A stretch of 64,000 bases of DNA from the NCBI GenBank assembly GCA_943736015.1, contig OX031069.1, forward strand, positions 24,061,235-24,125,234, written 5' to 3'. Under the pieces are notes generated by a model, which saw nothing but the letters and a program-made list of their open reading frames with translations, was not told the DNA's origin and ran no database searches. This stretch comes from Tridacna crocea (taxonomy: Eukaryota; Mollusca; Bivalvia; Cardiida; Cardiidae). The translations under genes were made by a program, and so were the position numbers. This document shows positions 41,187 to 52,335 of the stretch, one piece after another. Numbering within the stretch: position 1 is the stretch's first letter; each line of letters opens with the position of its first letter.

Positions 41187-41725
41187 TTAAAGGTGGGTAT
41201 CTAGAATTTTTACATCTCACCAAATTAAAAAATATATAATTATATCACTGAAATTCATATGAAAAAATAACAAAAATCATCAATAATTAAGACTCATAAA
41301 ATTTAAAAAAAAAATTGATGGTGTTCCCTTATAAGGCGACGTAGCTTCTTAAGGTATTTTTAGATTTCGCGCCAAAAATCAATAAAGCATTTTGGGAATG
41401 TCAAGTGACTGGCACTACCGATTAAATTCCACTACATAACAAACATGTAATAATTATTTTCCATAATGTCTTCTTCGGACGCTGTGTTTGAAGCGTCGTC
41501 TGTGTATTCCTGTATGCAAATGAGCAAACTGATTATCTGAAAGTAGAACGTGTCTCCCGTTGGTGTCAACCTGGGCCGTAGTAAATCTCTTGTTTCTCGT
41601 GTTGTCAGACGGTTTTCTACTACTGGGGTTTTATGAATGAAAATTAAAAGGCTTTAGGATTATAAGATGATTTTTTTGCATTTTTGTAAAAATGTTCATC
41701 CCAAAATCTGAAGTGTCACCTTTAA
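41187..41725 (-). mobile_element. TTAA-flanked non-autonomous element, copy 2, inside the array
   Basis: Inverted copy of 644..1192: TTAAAGGTGGGTATCTAGAA to AAGTGTCACCTTTAA. It splits an array unit at GTGCT[TTAA]ATTATGG, so it is younger than that unit. Confidence 0.8.
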
Positions 41726-41941
41726 ATTATGGTCTAATAACGAGGTGCATTGCAGACAAACAAACGTTCAATATGGCGGCGACAACCAGTTTCTACGTCT
41801 TTGACTAATATACTACTCAAAATTTGATAGTGATCACCTAATAGATTCACGGTAAATATATATGTGACATGTATCATGTATGGTTTTACAATATGCTACA
41901 TTGCTACACTGATCAATAAAATGACCAGTGGAAATGGATCT

Positions 41942-42166
41942 TTAAGCCTTTATCTCACAATGCGGACTGTTAAAGACACTGAGAAAGAAGCCCTTGGAAA
42001 ATATTGTTGGAAAAGGAGAAAATGCTGGATACCAGCATTTTCTCCTTTTCCAACGATGTCTTCTACCATATGATAGACAGCATAGTGCACGTTGCATATG
42101 GCTTTTGGTCAGCAAATGATTTCAACTTTGACAAATCTACAATTTTACAGTATGGTAAAGAGTTCA
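41942..42166 (+). mobile_element. TTAA-hairpin MITE inside the array
   Basis: TTAA-GCCTTTATCTCACAATGCGG start, eroded GGTAAAGAG-TTCA end. The stem has ATTGTTGGAAAAGG matched by CCTTTTCCAACGAT. Confidence 0.82.
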
Positions 42167-43204
42167 TGCAAAACTGTTGTAACATATGAACCCATACAGA
42201 AATATGTAAGTGATCCCTATCAAAGTTTGAGTAGTACACAAAACAAACTGGCTGTTGGAGATCACAAGATCATACTGCAATTCTAGAGCAGTCTGGTCTT
42301 GATCTACAATATCTACGAAACCCGCATTTGTCATTCCTGGTGGCGATTGCTGCAAGTCTCTTCTTCTATTTATCATACGTTGATGTTATGGTGTAATTAA
42401 TAATCAATTGCGGAAAAACAAATGTTCAATTCAGGGCAACGACCTTTCCACAAACTGACGGACATTGTAAATCCAACATCAGACTACACGTTCTGTGCAG
42501 TCTGATCTTTATCTAGACTGTCCGAAAAAGTCACTCTCTTCATCGCTGGTAGCGACTGTTGTAAGTCTCACATTTCTCACATTGTACGTATCACGCGCTT
42601 ATATAATGATAAAATTAATTACCAGTCACAGATAGGGGGCAAAATAAATGTTCAATAAAGGGCAACGACCTTTTGCTGTATGTTATACTAATACAAAACA
42701 AAATGATTGACTGTTGTAGATTCAGGATCAGACTGTACGTTTTGGTGCCGTTTGATCTTGATCTATAGCGTTCGAAAACCTATTTGTTCATCGATAGCAA
42801 CGGCAGAATTAAACCTCTTATCGTATTTATCATGTGCTAATATCACGGTGTAATTACCAGTTAGCAGATAGCTGACAAATTCACGTTCTATACAGGGCAA
42901 TGGCCTGTAGCCATATCTTTTCCAGGGTAATAAAATAGATATGGCGTGTAATTAAAGATGCAAAGCGCAAACATCATTTATTCACTAATTTACATAATTA
43001 AGTATTGCTGCTATCAAATTCAGAAAGGTGGATTATGGAACTAGAAATTTCCAAGGGCGACAAATACAACTGATCGATTGTGTAGTCAGTGGATCAGGAA
43101 AAAAGTCAAAGGGCGGTAACTCCGGTTGTAAGTCGACCAATCATAAAACTAATTACAGGTGCACCTGGCAGAGGGGTTTCCTTCAAATTACATGTAAACG
43201 GGTT

Positions 43205-43620
43205 TTTGTGGGATTTGACGAAGACAATACTACTAGGAGTTCAATATAGAACTCTGAAGACAATGTATTCGGTATTTTGTTCAAAGCCAAAGGAAATAAA
43301 CCCAATTAAACTCAGTTTTTCTCAGGCAAATTAGTCTTTTTTTCGGTAGCAGTCAGTTCTGTAATTGGAAATGGCACATTAAAATACATTGGGTGAGGTA
43401 TCACTCGCACAAAGTCTTCTGTTGGCGCAATGATACAAAATTTGTCAACCGATCGCTTGGTCCTGGGCTTTTTCGTTCCAAAACCAGTTCGTCCAATGGC
43501 TTGTTCATCCTATGACTACACACTACTCCATTTGCTTATGCATGAAAATTTATAGATCGAAATGATTGATGGCAATATTGGGAATTAAATGTTACCGGCT
43601 AAGATATTTCAAATCATTGT
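43205..43620 (-). repeat. repeat paralogous to 22440..22815 and 18885..19010
   Basis: GACGAAGACAATACTACTAG, CATTGGCGCAATG-type and GGGCTTTTTCGTTCCAAAAC blocks are the complement of the 22440 copy; the end (43500..43620) matches 18885..19010. Confidence 0.6.
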
Positions 43621-43626
43621 TTTCAG

Positions 43627-43927
43627 CATCTTCGCAAGCCAAGGCTAACGATTCACTACGCTTCTCTACCCTTGGCGGATCGAGCTTGATTTTTACATTC
43701 CCTCATACGCTTTTTCATTGGATGCAACCCACGTGGATGTCTGCTTATCGCTTCAAGTGTATTCGTAAGCGGTTTGTAAAACGATATTTTACTGGCTTTT
43801 ACAAATTCGATGTAAAGGGGTGTAATAACCAGCATCCAGTAGAGGGCGCATCGCAGGAATCTCGAAATCGGGCTCAATCAGCCTAGGTAAGATCCACGTA
43901 GTGATCTAACCTTTGCTCGCGAAGATG
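43627..43927 (+). mobile_element. CATCTTCG element, internally deleted copy
   Basis: CATCTTCGCAAGCCAAGG to CCTTTGCTCGCGAAGATG. Flanking TGTTTTCAG (43618..43626) and AGTTTTCAG (43928..43936) match at 8 of 9. About 100 bp shorter than its relatives after GGATGCAACCCACGTGG. Confidence 0.82.
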
Positions 43928-43936
43928 AGTTTTCAG

Positions 43937-44434
43937 GTACAAACTTAATATTATTCAAAAAGAAAGCGGCCAGTGGCTTGGAAAGAGCGTGAAACGTGTT
44001 GGTGCCTGAAGACCGGGACTTAACCCTACACCCCTGACAGCTTTTTTTAGCAAAAAAAATCCTTATCTATTTCAATTACTTTATATAACGCACATTAATA
44101 TTAAAAGTATTTATGTTGTTCACTTTTTGCAGTTTTGCCAAGATCTACCAAATTAGCCCACTGGTTTGTTCACGAAAAGAGATACTCTAGACTCTTTGAT
44201 CTTTTGATTAGAAGGATGTTTCCGTGCTTTGTTCTCGATTTTCTGCTCTCATCTCCTTAGTTTAGTACAGGCTGTTTTCATTAATTGGGTATGTACTTGT
44301 ATATCTGAAATTAGAACATCTGGAATCTAATTTTGAGATATATTTTCAGCTTGGCTGTTTTTGAGGAAAGCGTCGAGGAAAAAGCCGAAGCCCTGACGTC
44401 CGTGCCTTCTAAAATTTCGTCCTATGGTAAACAG
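43937..44434. other. SINE scrap, otherwise unrecognised
   Basis: AAAGCGGCCAGTGGCTTGGA at 43964 matches the SINE body; the remaining ~400 bp show nothing. Confidence 0.4.
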
Positions 44435-44664
44435 TAAACCCTTTACCACACAATCCCGAGTTTTAACGACCCATCAGAAGTAGCCTTTTAAAAACTTTGT
44501 GGGAAAAGGAGAAAATGCTGAAAAACAGCATTTTCTCCTTTTCCCACAATGTTTTCAAAACTATCGGATTCACATCCAATCATTTGTGCCGTGTAATTTT
44601 TGTCGTCTGATGTTTTTGGTTGAATTGGACCAAGCTAAAATGGTGTCGTCTGGGAAAGAGCTAA
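44435..44664 (+). mobile_element. TTAA-hairpin MITE
   Basis: GTAA-ACCCTTTACCACACAATCCC to GGGAAAGAG-CTAA. Stem tip AAAATGCTGAAAAACAGCATT, where both sides have lost the GGTAACC centre. Confidence 0.85.
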
Positions 44665-45257
44665 AAGTTAACGTAACCTTTCATCGTATCATCTAATAAA
44701 GATATGCTTATAACAATGAAAATTCTGACAGAACAACTAATGTGGTCTGATATTGATCTAAACCGTTCTGAAAAGAAACTTGGATTGACCGTGGCGAGAT
44801 GGGGTTAACGCGTGCGCACAATTCTACCTAGTTACGGCATCAATGGCGGGACCGGAAACAGCTTTCAAGTGACGTACTGGTAACAATGCCACTGAAACCT
44901 GAAGCATGTACCATTAGCGTTCGTTAATATAAACGCTCGATAATTCTTTAGCGTTATTCACATAAGCATTCTAAATTGAGCACCTACTTAACACTAATGC
45001 TGGATCCAAGACAGGTAATCTGATTGGCTAATGCAGAACGTGTCAGCCAATCAAAAAGGCAAGTATCGGCATTTCGAATTTAAGCAACATACACTATGTT
45101 TGGTAATACACCATTTGTTCACCAATTTGGATCTTTTCATATTATTACAATTTTTTAACTTGGACATTGGAAAATGGAGATTATTATATATAATAGCATG
45201 GATTAGGGTACGCATTCATAAACCATTCTAACTTGAATTTCTTCAACTATTTCTTAA
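44665..45257. other. no feature recognised
   Basis: About 590 bp. AATCTGATTGGCTAATGCAG and TCAGCCAATCA near 45018 form a weak stem. The last 9 bases are the target duplication of the next element. Confidence 0.4.
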
Positions 45258-45650
45258 GGGTCCGTGAAGTTGGCTCAATGCTCAGTAATCGACATTCAGC
45301 TCAACGCCAGCCTTGTTGAGCCAGCTCGACATTCCAGCTCAACGACCAGCTCAACAGCAAAAATATATATATATGTCAAAATCAAAGTCCGGTGACCCTG
45401 CTCGACATTCCAGCTCAACCGCCAGCTCAACAGTAAAAATACATATGTTTTGATCAATGTCCGTTGTATTTTTACTGTTGAGCTGGCGGTTGACCTGGAA
45501 TGTAGAGCAGGCTCAACGGACTTTTATTTTAACATATATATGTAATTTTACTATTGAGCTTGCCGTTGAGCTGGAATGTCGAGCTGGCTCAACAAGGCTG
45601 GTGTTGAGTTAAATGACGATTACTGAGCGTAGAGCCAACTTTACGGACCC
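45258..45650. mobile_element. Mutator-like foldback element with 9-bp target duplication
   Basis: GGGTCCGTGAAGTTGGCTC and GAGCCAACTTTACGGACCC ends; nearly the whole 393 bp is one palindrome with repeated GCTCGACATTCCAGCTCAAC words. ATTTCTTAA on both sides (45249..45257 and 45651..45659) is a perfect 9-bp duplication. GGG termini plus 9 bp fit Mutator-type elements; no transposase. Confidence 0.88.
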
Positions 45651-45884
45651 ATTTCTTAACAATGGTAGGTAAACAGCATCCCTGATCCATTTTCCGGCAG
45701 AACAAGCCCTATATGCTTACCGTACAACTTTTGAACTAATAAAATGGAGATTAACATGAACAAATAAAAGCACGTATGTATTCACATTCCATTCTTATTT
45801 TCATCGTTTCAACTACTTCAAGAGGTTTTAATGAATTTCAAGGCTTCTAAGTGCATTTTCTAACTGGCTAAACAAATTGATTTT

Positions 45885-45995
45885 TGTTCAGTGAAAAGGT
45901 GTCTTAATGCACTTGCAAGAAATGTATCGAACCAGACTGATCTGAGCCAACACTTTTTTGATACCTTTTTTGCATGACTAAGGACCAGTATACCA
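45885..45995 (+). repeat. GGGGGCTTAATGCA repeat, diverged
   Basis: AAAAGGTGTCTTAATGCACT, ATGTATCGAACCAGAC and TGCATGACTAAGGACCAGTA follow the family order with a broken palindrome. Confidence 0.45.
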
Positions 45996-46010
45996 CACTA
46001 TATAGAGGAT

Positions 46011-46122
46011 TTTTTTTCGGTGAAAGATCGAAATTTATTTCTGGTTCTGGCTGCACCACTCGTGAAAATATTACCGATGGTGTTCACACGATGAACTAAA
46101 TTTCGATCTTTCACCGAAGAAA
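46011..46122. repeat. inverted repeat with 21-bp arms
   Basis: TCGGTGAAAGATCGAAATTTA at 46018 and its complement ending 46119, loop about 60 bp. Single copy here. Confidence 0.65.
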
Positions 46123-46585
46123 ACAAATATTCTGTTTATTTCATGCTTTTAACCCTTTCTGGGAGGAGCTTTATCAAAATCCAGTACATATCTTTTCCCT
46201 TATATCCCGTGGCGTACCGATCCCGCATAGAAACATATTACAATATTACGTCAAGAGCGAGAAATGTAAGGTAAATGACGTCACATTTCCATCTGGTTGT
46301 GAGGCACTCGCAATTTACCTAGCTAACTAGAATGTTAAATCGGTATTTTCACTGGTCGTGCCGGTGTAATATCGAAAAATATTTTCACTGCTGTTTCTCG
46401 ATATCCTACCGGAAAACATAAAATAATATGTTGGTTGTTAGATAAAGTGGACCTTACGGATCCATATCTATGTGATGAAATGCCAGGCATCATGCATTTC
46501 GAAGATGCACTAAGCCATCTTTTTCCAAAGCATCGCTCACTTGGTTTAGCTTAACGAAAGATGAAATTATACCATTCTGAAAAGC
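46123..46585. other. no feature recognised
   Basis: GAAGATGCACTAAGCCATCT near 46500 is an inverse end of the GGGGGCTTAATGCA family. The rest is unassigned. Confidence 0.4.
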
Positions 46586-46787
46586 AGGATCCGTATTCAC
46601 CAACCGTTCTTTAGAACACTCTTTTGTCTTATTCTCCAGACATTTCTACATTTGAAAGTAACACAACTTCTGATTGGCTAAACCAAATGGTTTAGCCAAT
46701 CAGAAGCTGTGTTACTTTCAAACTTGGACAATCTTGGAGAGTAAGACAAAGAAAGTTCTTAAGAATGGTTGGTGAATACGGGCCCAG
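46586..46787. repeat. GTATTCACCAACC long palindrome
   Basis: GATCCGTATTCACCAACCGT to TGGTTGGTGAATACGGGCCC, inner TTCTGATTGGCTAAACCAAA with its complement. About 200 bp of near-continuous palindrome. Confidence 0.85.
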
Positions 46788-46984
46788 GTGACCATAGGAC
46801 GAGTTAAGAATGAATTATCATGCGGTTTTACATGTCATCAACAATGGATTACTCTGGTTGTCTAGGTTATTAATCCTTCGAATGTTAAATAAATGAAATA
46901 AGAAAAGAATAATGTATAGAAATAAAGGTCGCTACGTATAGTAAGGCCGAAAAACACAGCTCTGTACTGAATAATTGATTTCAA

Positions 46985-47215
46985 AAATTGTGGTTAACAT
47001 CGATTTCAACATCCTATCAGTTTTATCACGGCGACAACTTTCTTATTCATCTATGTGTCGGATTGCGCCAGTGCTAGGCTAGGGCTTTGAAGTGTCATGC
47101 TAAAGGACGTTACCACCAGAAACCTATTGCTTCCCGTGAGGCTCTAACCTGTACATTCAAATAAGGAGTCCCACACTTTGCCACTGAGCCAAGCAGAACT
47201 CTTACATCCGTACAT
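46985..47215 (-). mobile_element. possible old SINE
   Basis: CATCGATTTCAACATCCTAT, TTATCACGGCGACAAC and a final CCACTGAGCCAAGCAG suggest a decayed minus-strand SINE, but the B box is not clear. Confidence 0.35.
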
Positions 47216-47285
47216 ATACAACTTGTCTACAATAGTCTATTACTATCACTTTTTTCTAACCATTCCTTTGTTTTTCACTGATAGA

Positions 47286-47509
47286 TAAAACCTTTACCAA
47301 ACGACAAAACTGTAGGCCAGTCCAAATTGAAATGACTTGCATACGACAACATACGTATGACTCAAAATTTGAGTAGAAAATTGGGTACAAAACATTGTGG
47401 GAAAAGGAGAAAATACTGGTTACCAGCATTTTCTTCTTTTCCTACAATGTTTACAAAAGGCTTCTTTCTCATGGTTGTCAAAAGTCGGGATTGTGTGGTA
47501 AAGAGTTAA
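47286..47509 (-). mobile_element. TTAA-hairpin MITE
   Basis: TAAA-CCTTTACCAAACGAC to GGTAAAGAG-TTAA; two stem mismatches (AATACTGG, TTCTTTTCC). Confidence 0.85.
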
Positions 47510-47574
47510 ACATGTGACCTCTTTATTTCCCGCACTGGGTTAAAAATGAAAAAGAAAACCACATGACCTACAAA

Positions 47575-47690
47575 ATATCGACGGTTTACTCCAAAAACCG
47601 CGTAACTACAGCTTGTTAGTCCGTAACTCACAACTGTGGTTTATTGAACAATAAACCACTATAGAAAGAAGATTATTTCTAAAATAACCA
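47575..47690. repeat. half palindrome plus short hairpin
   Basis: 47575..47616 is the left arm of 33083..33169 (ATCGACGGTTTACTCCAAAA). 47621..47690 is the inverse of 2285..2346 (GTGGTTTATTGAACAATAAACCAC). Confidence 0.55.
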
Positions 47691-48033
47691 ATAAAGAGAA
47701 TATAGAATGAGAAATGAAAGCCTGGGTATCCTTATTTGTCGCTGCATCACAATGAAATATGCCTCCGTCAGCAAACAGAGTTGCATTTGATTGTATTTCG
47801 TATATATACGGGTATATGTTGCCATTGATTCTTGTCTACGAGTGGTTCCGGTGAGTTAGTTTAAACGCACCTTTTACTTGAAGAGTCCCACTAATGGAAA
47901 TGAAAAGTATTGATTCCATCTTTTCATTGGTGCAAAACTTGACTTATTGTCCAATCATGTACTTGATCAATATTCAAAGAGAGGATACTTGATGCCCTTT
48001 GATCCTCAGTGCTTTTATGTTTCAATAACATTA
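47691..48033. other. no feature recognised
   Basis: No repeat, exon or RNA gene that I can support. Confidence 0.4.
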
Positions 48034-48300
48034 TTTGGCCTTTAACAAAACAATCTTGCGCTCTAACGAACCTGAGAACGAAGACTTTGAGTAAAGGTGA
48101 AAACGTTTAACAGGTAAAGACTGGTAAAAATATTGCGAGAAAAGGAGAAAATGCTGGTAACCAGCATTTTCTCCTTTTCACACAATATTTTCTACCTGTT
48201 CACCAATAAATCCAATCTTTTTGGCCTAGCCTAAATTATCATCTGCAAATGTTTTCAGCTTGGACAATTCTAAAATGTTGTCGTCTGGCTAAAGTGTTAA
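48034..48300 (+). mobile_element. TTAA-hairpin MITE, longer left flank
   Basis: CCTTTAACAAAACAATC start, about 40 extra bases before the stem (GAAAACGTTTAACAGG...), perfect inner stem, GCTAAAGTG-TTAA end. Confidence 0.8.
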
Positions 48301-48776
48301 GCTTTGATATAGAACCACCAGAAGACAAACTGTGACACCTCTTTAAAATAAGGTTCTGACTATGTACCCTTGTGACAAGCCGCCTTTAACAAGAATGTAG
48401 CTAGAGAAAAAAGAATACAAGTCTTACGGAGGAACATCTTCTTTTGCCATCATGTTTTCAAATGTACAGATTTTGTGTATTCAACCAAACTATTATGTTG
48501 ATTATACGTAATTACTTCACTCTACTTAAGAAAAAGAAACAATAGTTACAATTTACAATCTGAATCTTTCTAAATACATTTCGAATGACGAACATTTTGT
48601 ACATTTACTTTCTAAACTCATTCTAGCAATTCCGTTGACATTTTTAGCGACCTGAAAAAACTTAACCATGGCAGTTGTTTCCGTTGCTAATCGATTTATT
48701 TGGACGCAGCCGTGTTTAAGGTCATGTGACTGGCAGTAACATAGTAAATGGTAACATGTCTGATACAGACAAGGTC
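48301..48776. other. no feature recognised
   Basis: A MITE-arm scrap (CTTTTGCCATCATGTTTTCA) sits at about 48443. Nothing else. Confidence 0.4.
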
Positions 48777-48976
48777 AGGGCTCGTATTCACCAACCATTC
48801 TTGAGAATATTCTTGTTCTTATTCTCCAAGGTTTTCCAAATTTGTAAGTAACACAACTTCTGATTGGCTAAACCGAATGGTTTAGCCAATCAGAAGTTGT
48901 GTTACTTACTAATGTAGAAAATTCTGGAGAATATGACCAAGAACCTTCTTAAGAATGGTTGGTGAATACAGGCCCA
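48777..48976. repeat. GTATTCACCAACC long palindrome
   Basis: AGGGCTCGTATTCACCAACC to GGTTGGTGAATACAGGCCC with inner TGATTGGCTAAACCGAATGG stem. Close relative of 46586..46787. Confidence 0.85.
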
Positions 48977-50079
48977 GATGTAGTTTGGAATCGGCCGAGT
49001 TGTGACGAGTGAACATTGTATCTGACCCTGGTAGAACATAGACCAAGCCTGCTAGGAAACAGAGGAAAAATGTGCCGATGTATCCCTTCATTTCTCAGTT
49101 CAATAATGCCACACGACATCAAATGTCTCCATGCCACAATACTATTACTGTAACATGTTAATTTTCATTACTCTAATCTAGCGCGTCTTTTAAATGCCAA
49201 AGATTTAAAATTATGCAAGCTAGACGTCCAAACCTTTTTCCCGCCATGCAGACTATAACATGACACATGAGTTAGAGATTTCTACCGAAAATATTGTTGC
49301 AAAACGGGGACATTGCTCGAGTAGAGTAATGTCCTCGTTCGTCATTTTTTCTTATTAGCATTTTCAAGTTTTTATCTGGAAAAGAATTGATTTTTATCTT
49401 TATCTTATTCAAAAAGTCTCTAAGTGCCAAAAGCCCATTGACTGCATAAAAAGTAATATACTTCATGTGTGAGAAGTTACATTGAACGCTCGAGACGCAT
49501 CAATCAATTATACTGTGATTTACAGTGTAGACACGCGAATGAATATTCTAATTATCGCCGACTTAAAAAGCGTCTAGTTATAAAGATAATTAATTAAAAA
49601 AACAAACACTGAAATCGCCAATTTCTGGCTTATATATTAGGTTGTTAAAAAAACTTTTTGACGGATAAACTCAAGTGAATATGATGCATAACAGCCTGAG
49701 AATCAAGATCTAGTTTTTCTTCTTTTTCAACCGGAAATGCACGACGATTTACCACGAACAAATGAATTGCCGCAATCAAAGTAAATCTCTAGCGTCTTCC
49801 GTATAATTCATGGGCTGTTAAACGTACTTTGTAACTGTTAAAGCTGGCTTAAAACCCGAGAGAGACAGTGTCGAGGTTTAATTAGTTTTGCAATAGATTA
49901 CATTCTTCTTTTGTCTAGATTATCCACTGTAAAGAATGGACGAGTTCGTTTGTTCTACTAGTACTACTTTATGGCCTTTGGTTTCACGGGGACTAGGCAT
50001 CGACTCGCAACATATCGAGGCTGGTGGTTTGGAGTCTTTGTGACTTCTGCAATGACTGCATTGAGAAGGGTCTTCATGG
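48977..50079. other. mostly unrecognised
   Basis: 1.1 kb without a supported gene. 49285..49355 (GGGGACATTGCTCGAGTAGAGTAATGTCC region) may be a very old hairpin of the MITE's GCTC type. Confidence 0.4.
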
Positions 50080-50308
50080 CCAATCACAACACAATACCTA
50101 TTTTTAGAGTCCCTAGGGGAAAACGGATTTTGTAAACAGTATGAGAAAAGGAGAACCCTCTGGCAAACCAGCATTTTGTCCTTTACCCACTGTGTTTTCT
50201 AACCTATCACTGATTAATCCACCAATTTAGCCATATCTGTTCTGTCTTTTGCAAATGCTTTGGTAAAGGACAAGTTCAAAATTTGTCGTTGGTACAGGAT
50301 TGAGTTAA
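50080..50308 (+). mobile_element. TTAA-hairpin MITE, old copy, left of a pair
   Basis: CACAACACAATACCTATTTT start, TATGAGAAAAGGAGAACCCT arm with mismatched partner, GGTACAGGATTGAG-TTAA end. Confidence 0.6.
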
Positions 50309-50313
50309 AACAT

Positions 50314-50551
50314 TTAACCCCTTCCCAAACAACCCATGGTTTTCATGACCCTGAGAAAAAGCCTTATGAAAACATTGTGGGAAATGGAGAAAATGCTGGT
50401 AACCAGCATTTTCTCCTTTTCCCACAATGTTTTCTTCCATTTCCCCCAAAAAACTTCAATTTTCGTGTCACACGTGTCACATTTATTTGGTCGTCTGCAA
50501 ATGATTCTAATATGGAACAGTCCAAAACTATGTTGTTTGGTAATGAGTTAA
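50314..50551 (+). mobile_element. TTAA-hairpin MITE, right of a pair
   Basis: TTAA-CCCCTTCCCAAACAACCC, 5 bp after the older copy and in the same orientation; near-perfect stem; GGTAATGAG-TTAA end. Confidence 0.85.
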
Positions 50552-50921
50552 GGTGGCGAACTATTTCTTCAGTAGCGGAAGCTTTCATCAATATAATCAA
50601 CGTTGAATCTCAAATATCGATTCATATTCAGTAGGCAGTATTTTGTAAATAAAATAAAATCTAAGGCTAAATACGTCCGATAAAGCCCAGCATGGCTTAT
50701 CAGCCCGACGCTACATGAGACAGTATTTATGATGTTTTGGATCAAGTACCGGAAAACAGCCATACTTGCTTAAGCTTAGCTTGCAAAACTAACACATGGA
50801 CAATTTCCGGGGAAATCGGTACAGGGGAAGAGCCTAATGCTACGATTTCTCTGCTGGGCTGCCTCTCACTAAACAGCGTGCTTATAAAATATGCGCACGC
50901 AGATTAGAAAAACAAGCATAG
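50552..50921. other. no feature recognised
   Basis: No repeat, exon or RNA gene that I can support. Confidence 0.4.
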
Positions 50922-51662
50922 TGTCGTTGTCTGCACATGTCATGTTCTTCGAAGATCCGACCTGTCTGCTAGGACGCATCACCCATCCCATATACATGGA
51001 AAAAGTAAGGCTTATACCGAAGCTATCATCCGGGCTAGGGTTGTTTTAACAAATGGCCGGTGCATAGGTTACTTGCTAGCTGATCGTAGCCAAATGACTC
51101 GCACCAGGTGGCATTTTATTGAGAAAGTGTTTATTTTATTTTGAAATTCAAAGTAACGGTTGTCGTTTTGAAAAGTAGTCCGGTTATGTACTCAGAATGC
51201 TCAAGTTCATCTTCGCAAGCCAAGGCTGACGATTCACTACGCTACTCTACCCTTGGCAGATCAAGCTTGATTTCTACATTCCCCTGATACGCTTTTTCAT
51301 TGGATGCAGCCAGCTCTATCTGCAACAGATGAAATCGCTCGTAGCATTTCATCTTTGATAAAAATAGAATAAGGTCGCTACCTTTCGAATAGTAGGTAAA
51401 CATGGAAACCCACGTGGATGTCTGCTTATCGCTTCATGTGTACTCGTAAGCGGTTTGTAAAACGATATTTCATTTGCTTTTAGAAATATGATGTAAAGGG
51501 GGGTAATTACCAGCAACCAAAAGAGGGAGTATCGCAGGAATCTTGAAATCGGTCTCAATCAGCCAAGGTAAGATCCACGTAGTGATCGTTACCTTGGCTC
51601 GTGAAGATGGCTCAAGTTAAAAAGATGTGTATTTGTGGAATGCCATCTAGCGGGAGATAATA
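50922..51662 (+). repeat. GACGCATCAC...TAGCGTTTTATT repeat, copy 4, split
   Basis: GTCGTTGTCTGCACATGTCA up to AGAATGCTCAAGTT, then resumes after the insertion with GGAATGCCATCTAGCGGGAG. More diverged than copies 2 and 3. Confidence 0.7.
51208..51609 (+). mobile_element. CATCTTCG element with perfect 9-bp duplication
   Basis: CATCTTCGCAAGCCAAGG to CCTTGGCTCGTGAAGATG. GCTCAAGTT is present at 51199..51207 and again at 51610..51618. Complete at about 402 bp and the best-defined copy. Confidence 0.9.
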
Positions 51663-52095
51663 AGTATAATGTCTGAATCCACAATATTCACTGAACAGCA
51701 TAACTTTACGATTGGAGTGTTAATTTGCATAACTTTAGGCCAGCTCATACCCTTGGATAAAGCAGAAATAATACATGTGTACATACAATCCAAAATGAAT
51801 TGCGTGAATCTAAGCAAAATATTGAAACGCAGCTATGGCTTTTTTTGTTGTTGTAGTTTCAGCGTAGCGTTTGTGTATTTGTACGCATGCGTTTTAGGTG
51901 TTAAGTATGGTAGCACATTTCTGCCCTGAAATACAAGATACATATTAATTTTTGAAAACTATCGCGATAAATTAAAGTTTCCTGGAATTTTCATCGAGAG
52001 AGTAAGAAGTTTCCTGAAAAAGTTAACACGATAAAATTAATGTTTTAACGCATTTTTTTTAATCGTTCGCGAAGCTGACATTCGAGTTGGCTGGT
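51663..52095. other. no feature recognised
   Basis: An 86-codon frame at 51669..51929 has no recognised domain. Confidence 0.4.
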
Positions 52096-52097
52096 TG

Positions 52098-52335
52098 GTT
52101 GTATTGGGGTTTAACGTCACTTTAACAGCTAAGCTCATGTCATGGCGGTCGGTGAAGCACATGTGTTTTCTGGCTTTCTCACACCAGTTCCAACACAACT
52201 TTCTTTCCAGAGCTAACGACTACTTTTCTCAAATGCTTCAGCAGAGGAGAGAAGCGAAAATACGCCTCTACCGGATATCGAACTCACAACCACCAGGTCA
52301 TGAGTCCGACATGCTCACCACTCAGCCACCTGGGA
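52098..52335 (-). mobile_element. tRNA-derived SINE, second family
   Basis: On the minus strand: CCCAGGTGGCTGAGTGGTGA (A box), GTTGTGAGTTCGATATCCGG (B box), and body ending in TGACGTTAAACCCCAATAC. Related to 59360..59823. Confidence 0.78.

Larger units (their letters stand above)
40725..42925. repeat. tandem array of ~200-240-bp units carrying the GATC palindrome
   Basis: Unit landmarks: TTATCGTGTTTATCATGTGCT, GTGTAATTACGAGCTGCAGA, TTGCGGACAAATAAACGTTC, GGGCGATGACCTTTT and then an AGATCAGACTGCAC palindrome. Units start near 40725, 40963, 41163, 42366, 42580 and 42822; palindromes at 40851..40917, 42251..42314, 42468..42524 and 42709..42775, a half one near 41095. Interrupted by two insertions. 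Confidence 0.78.
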
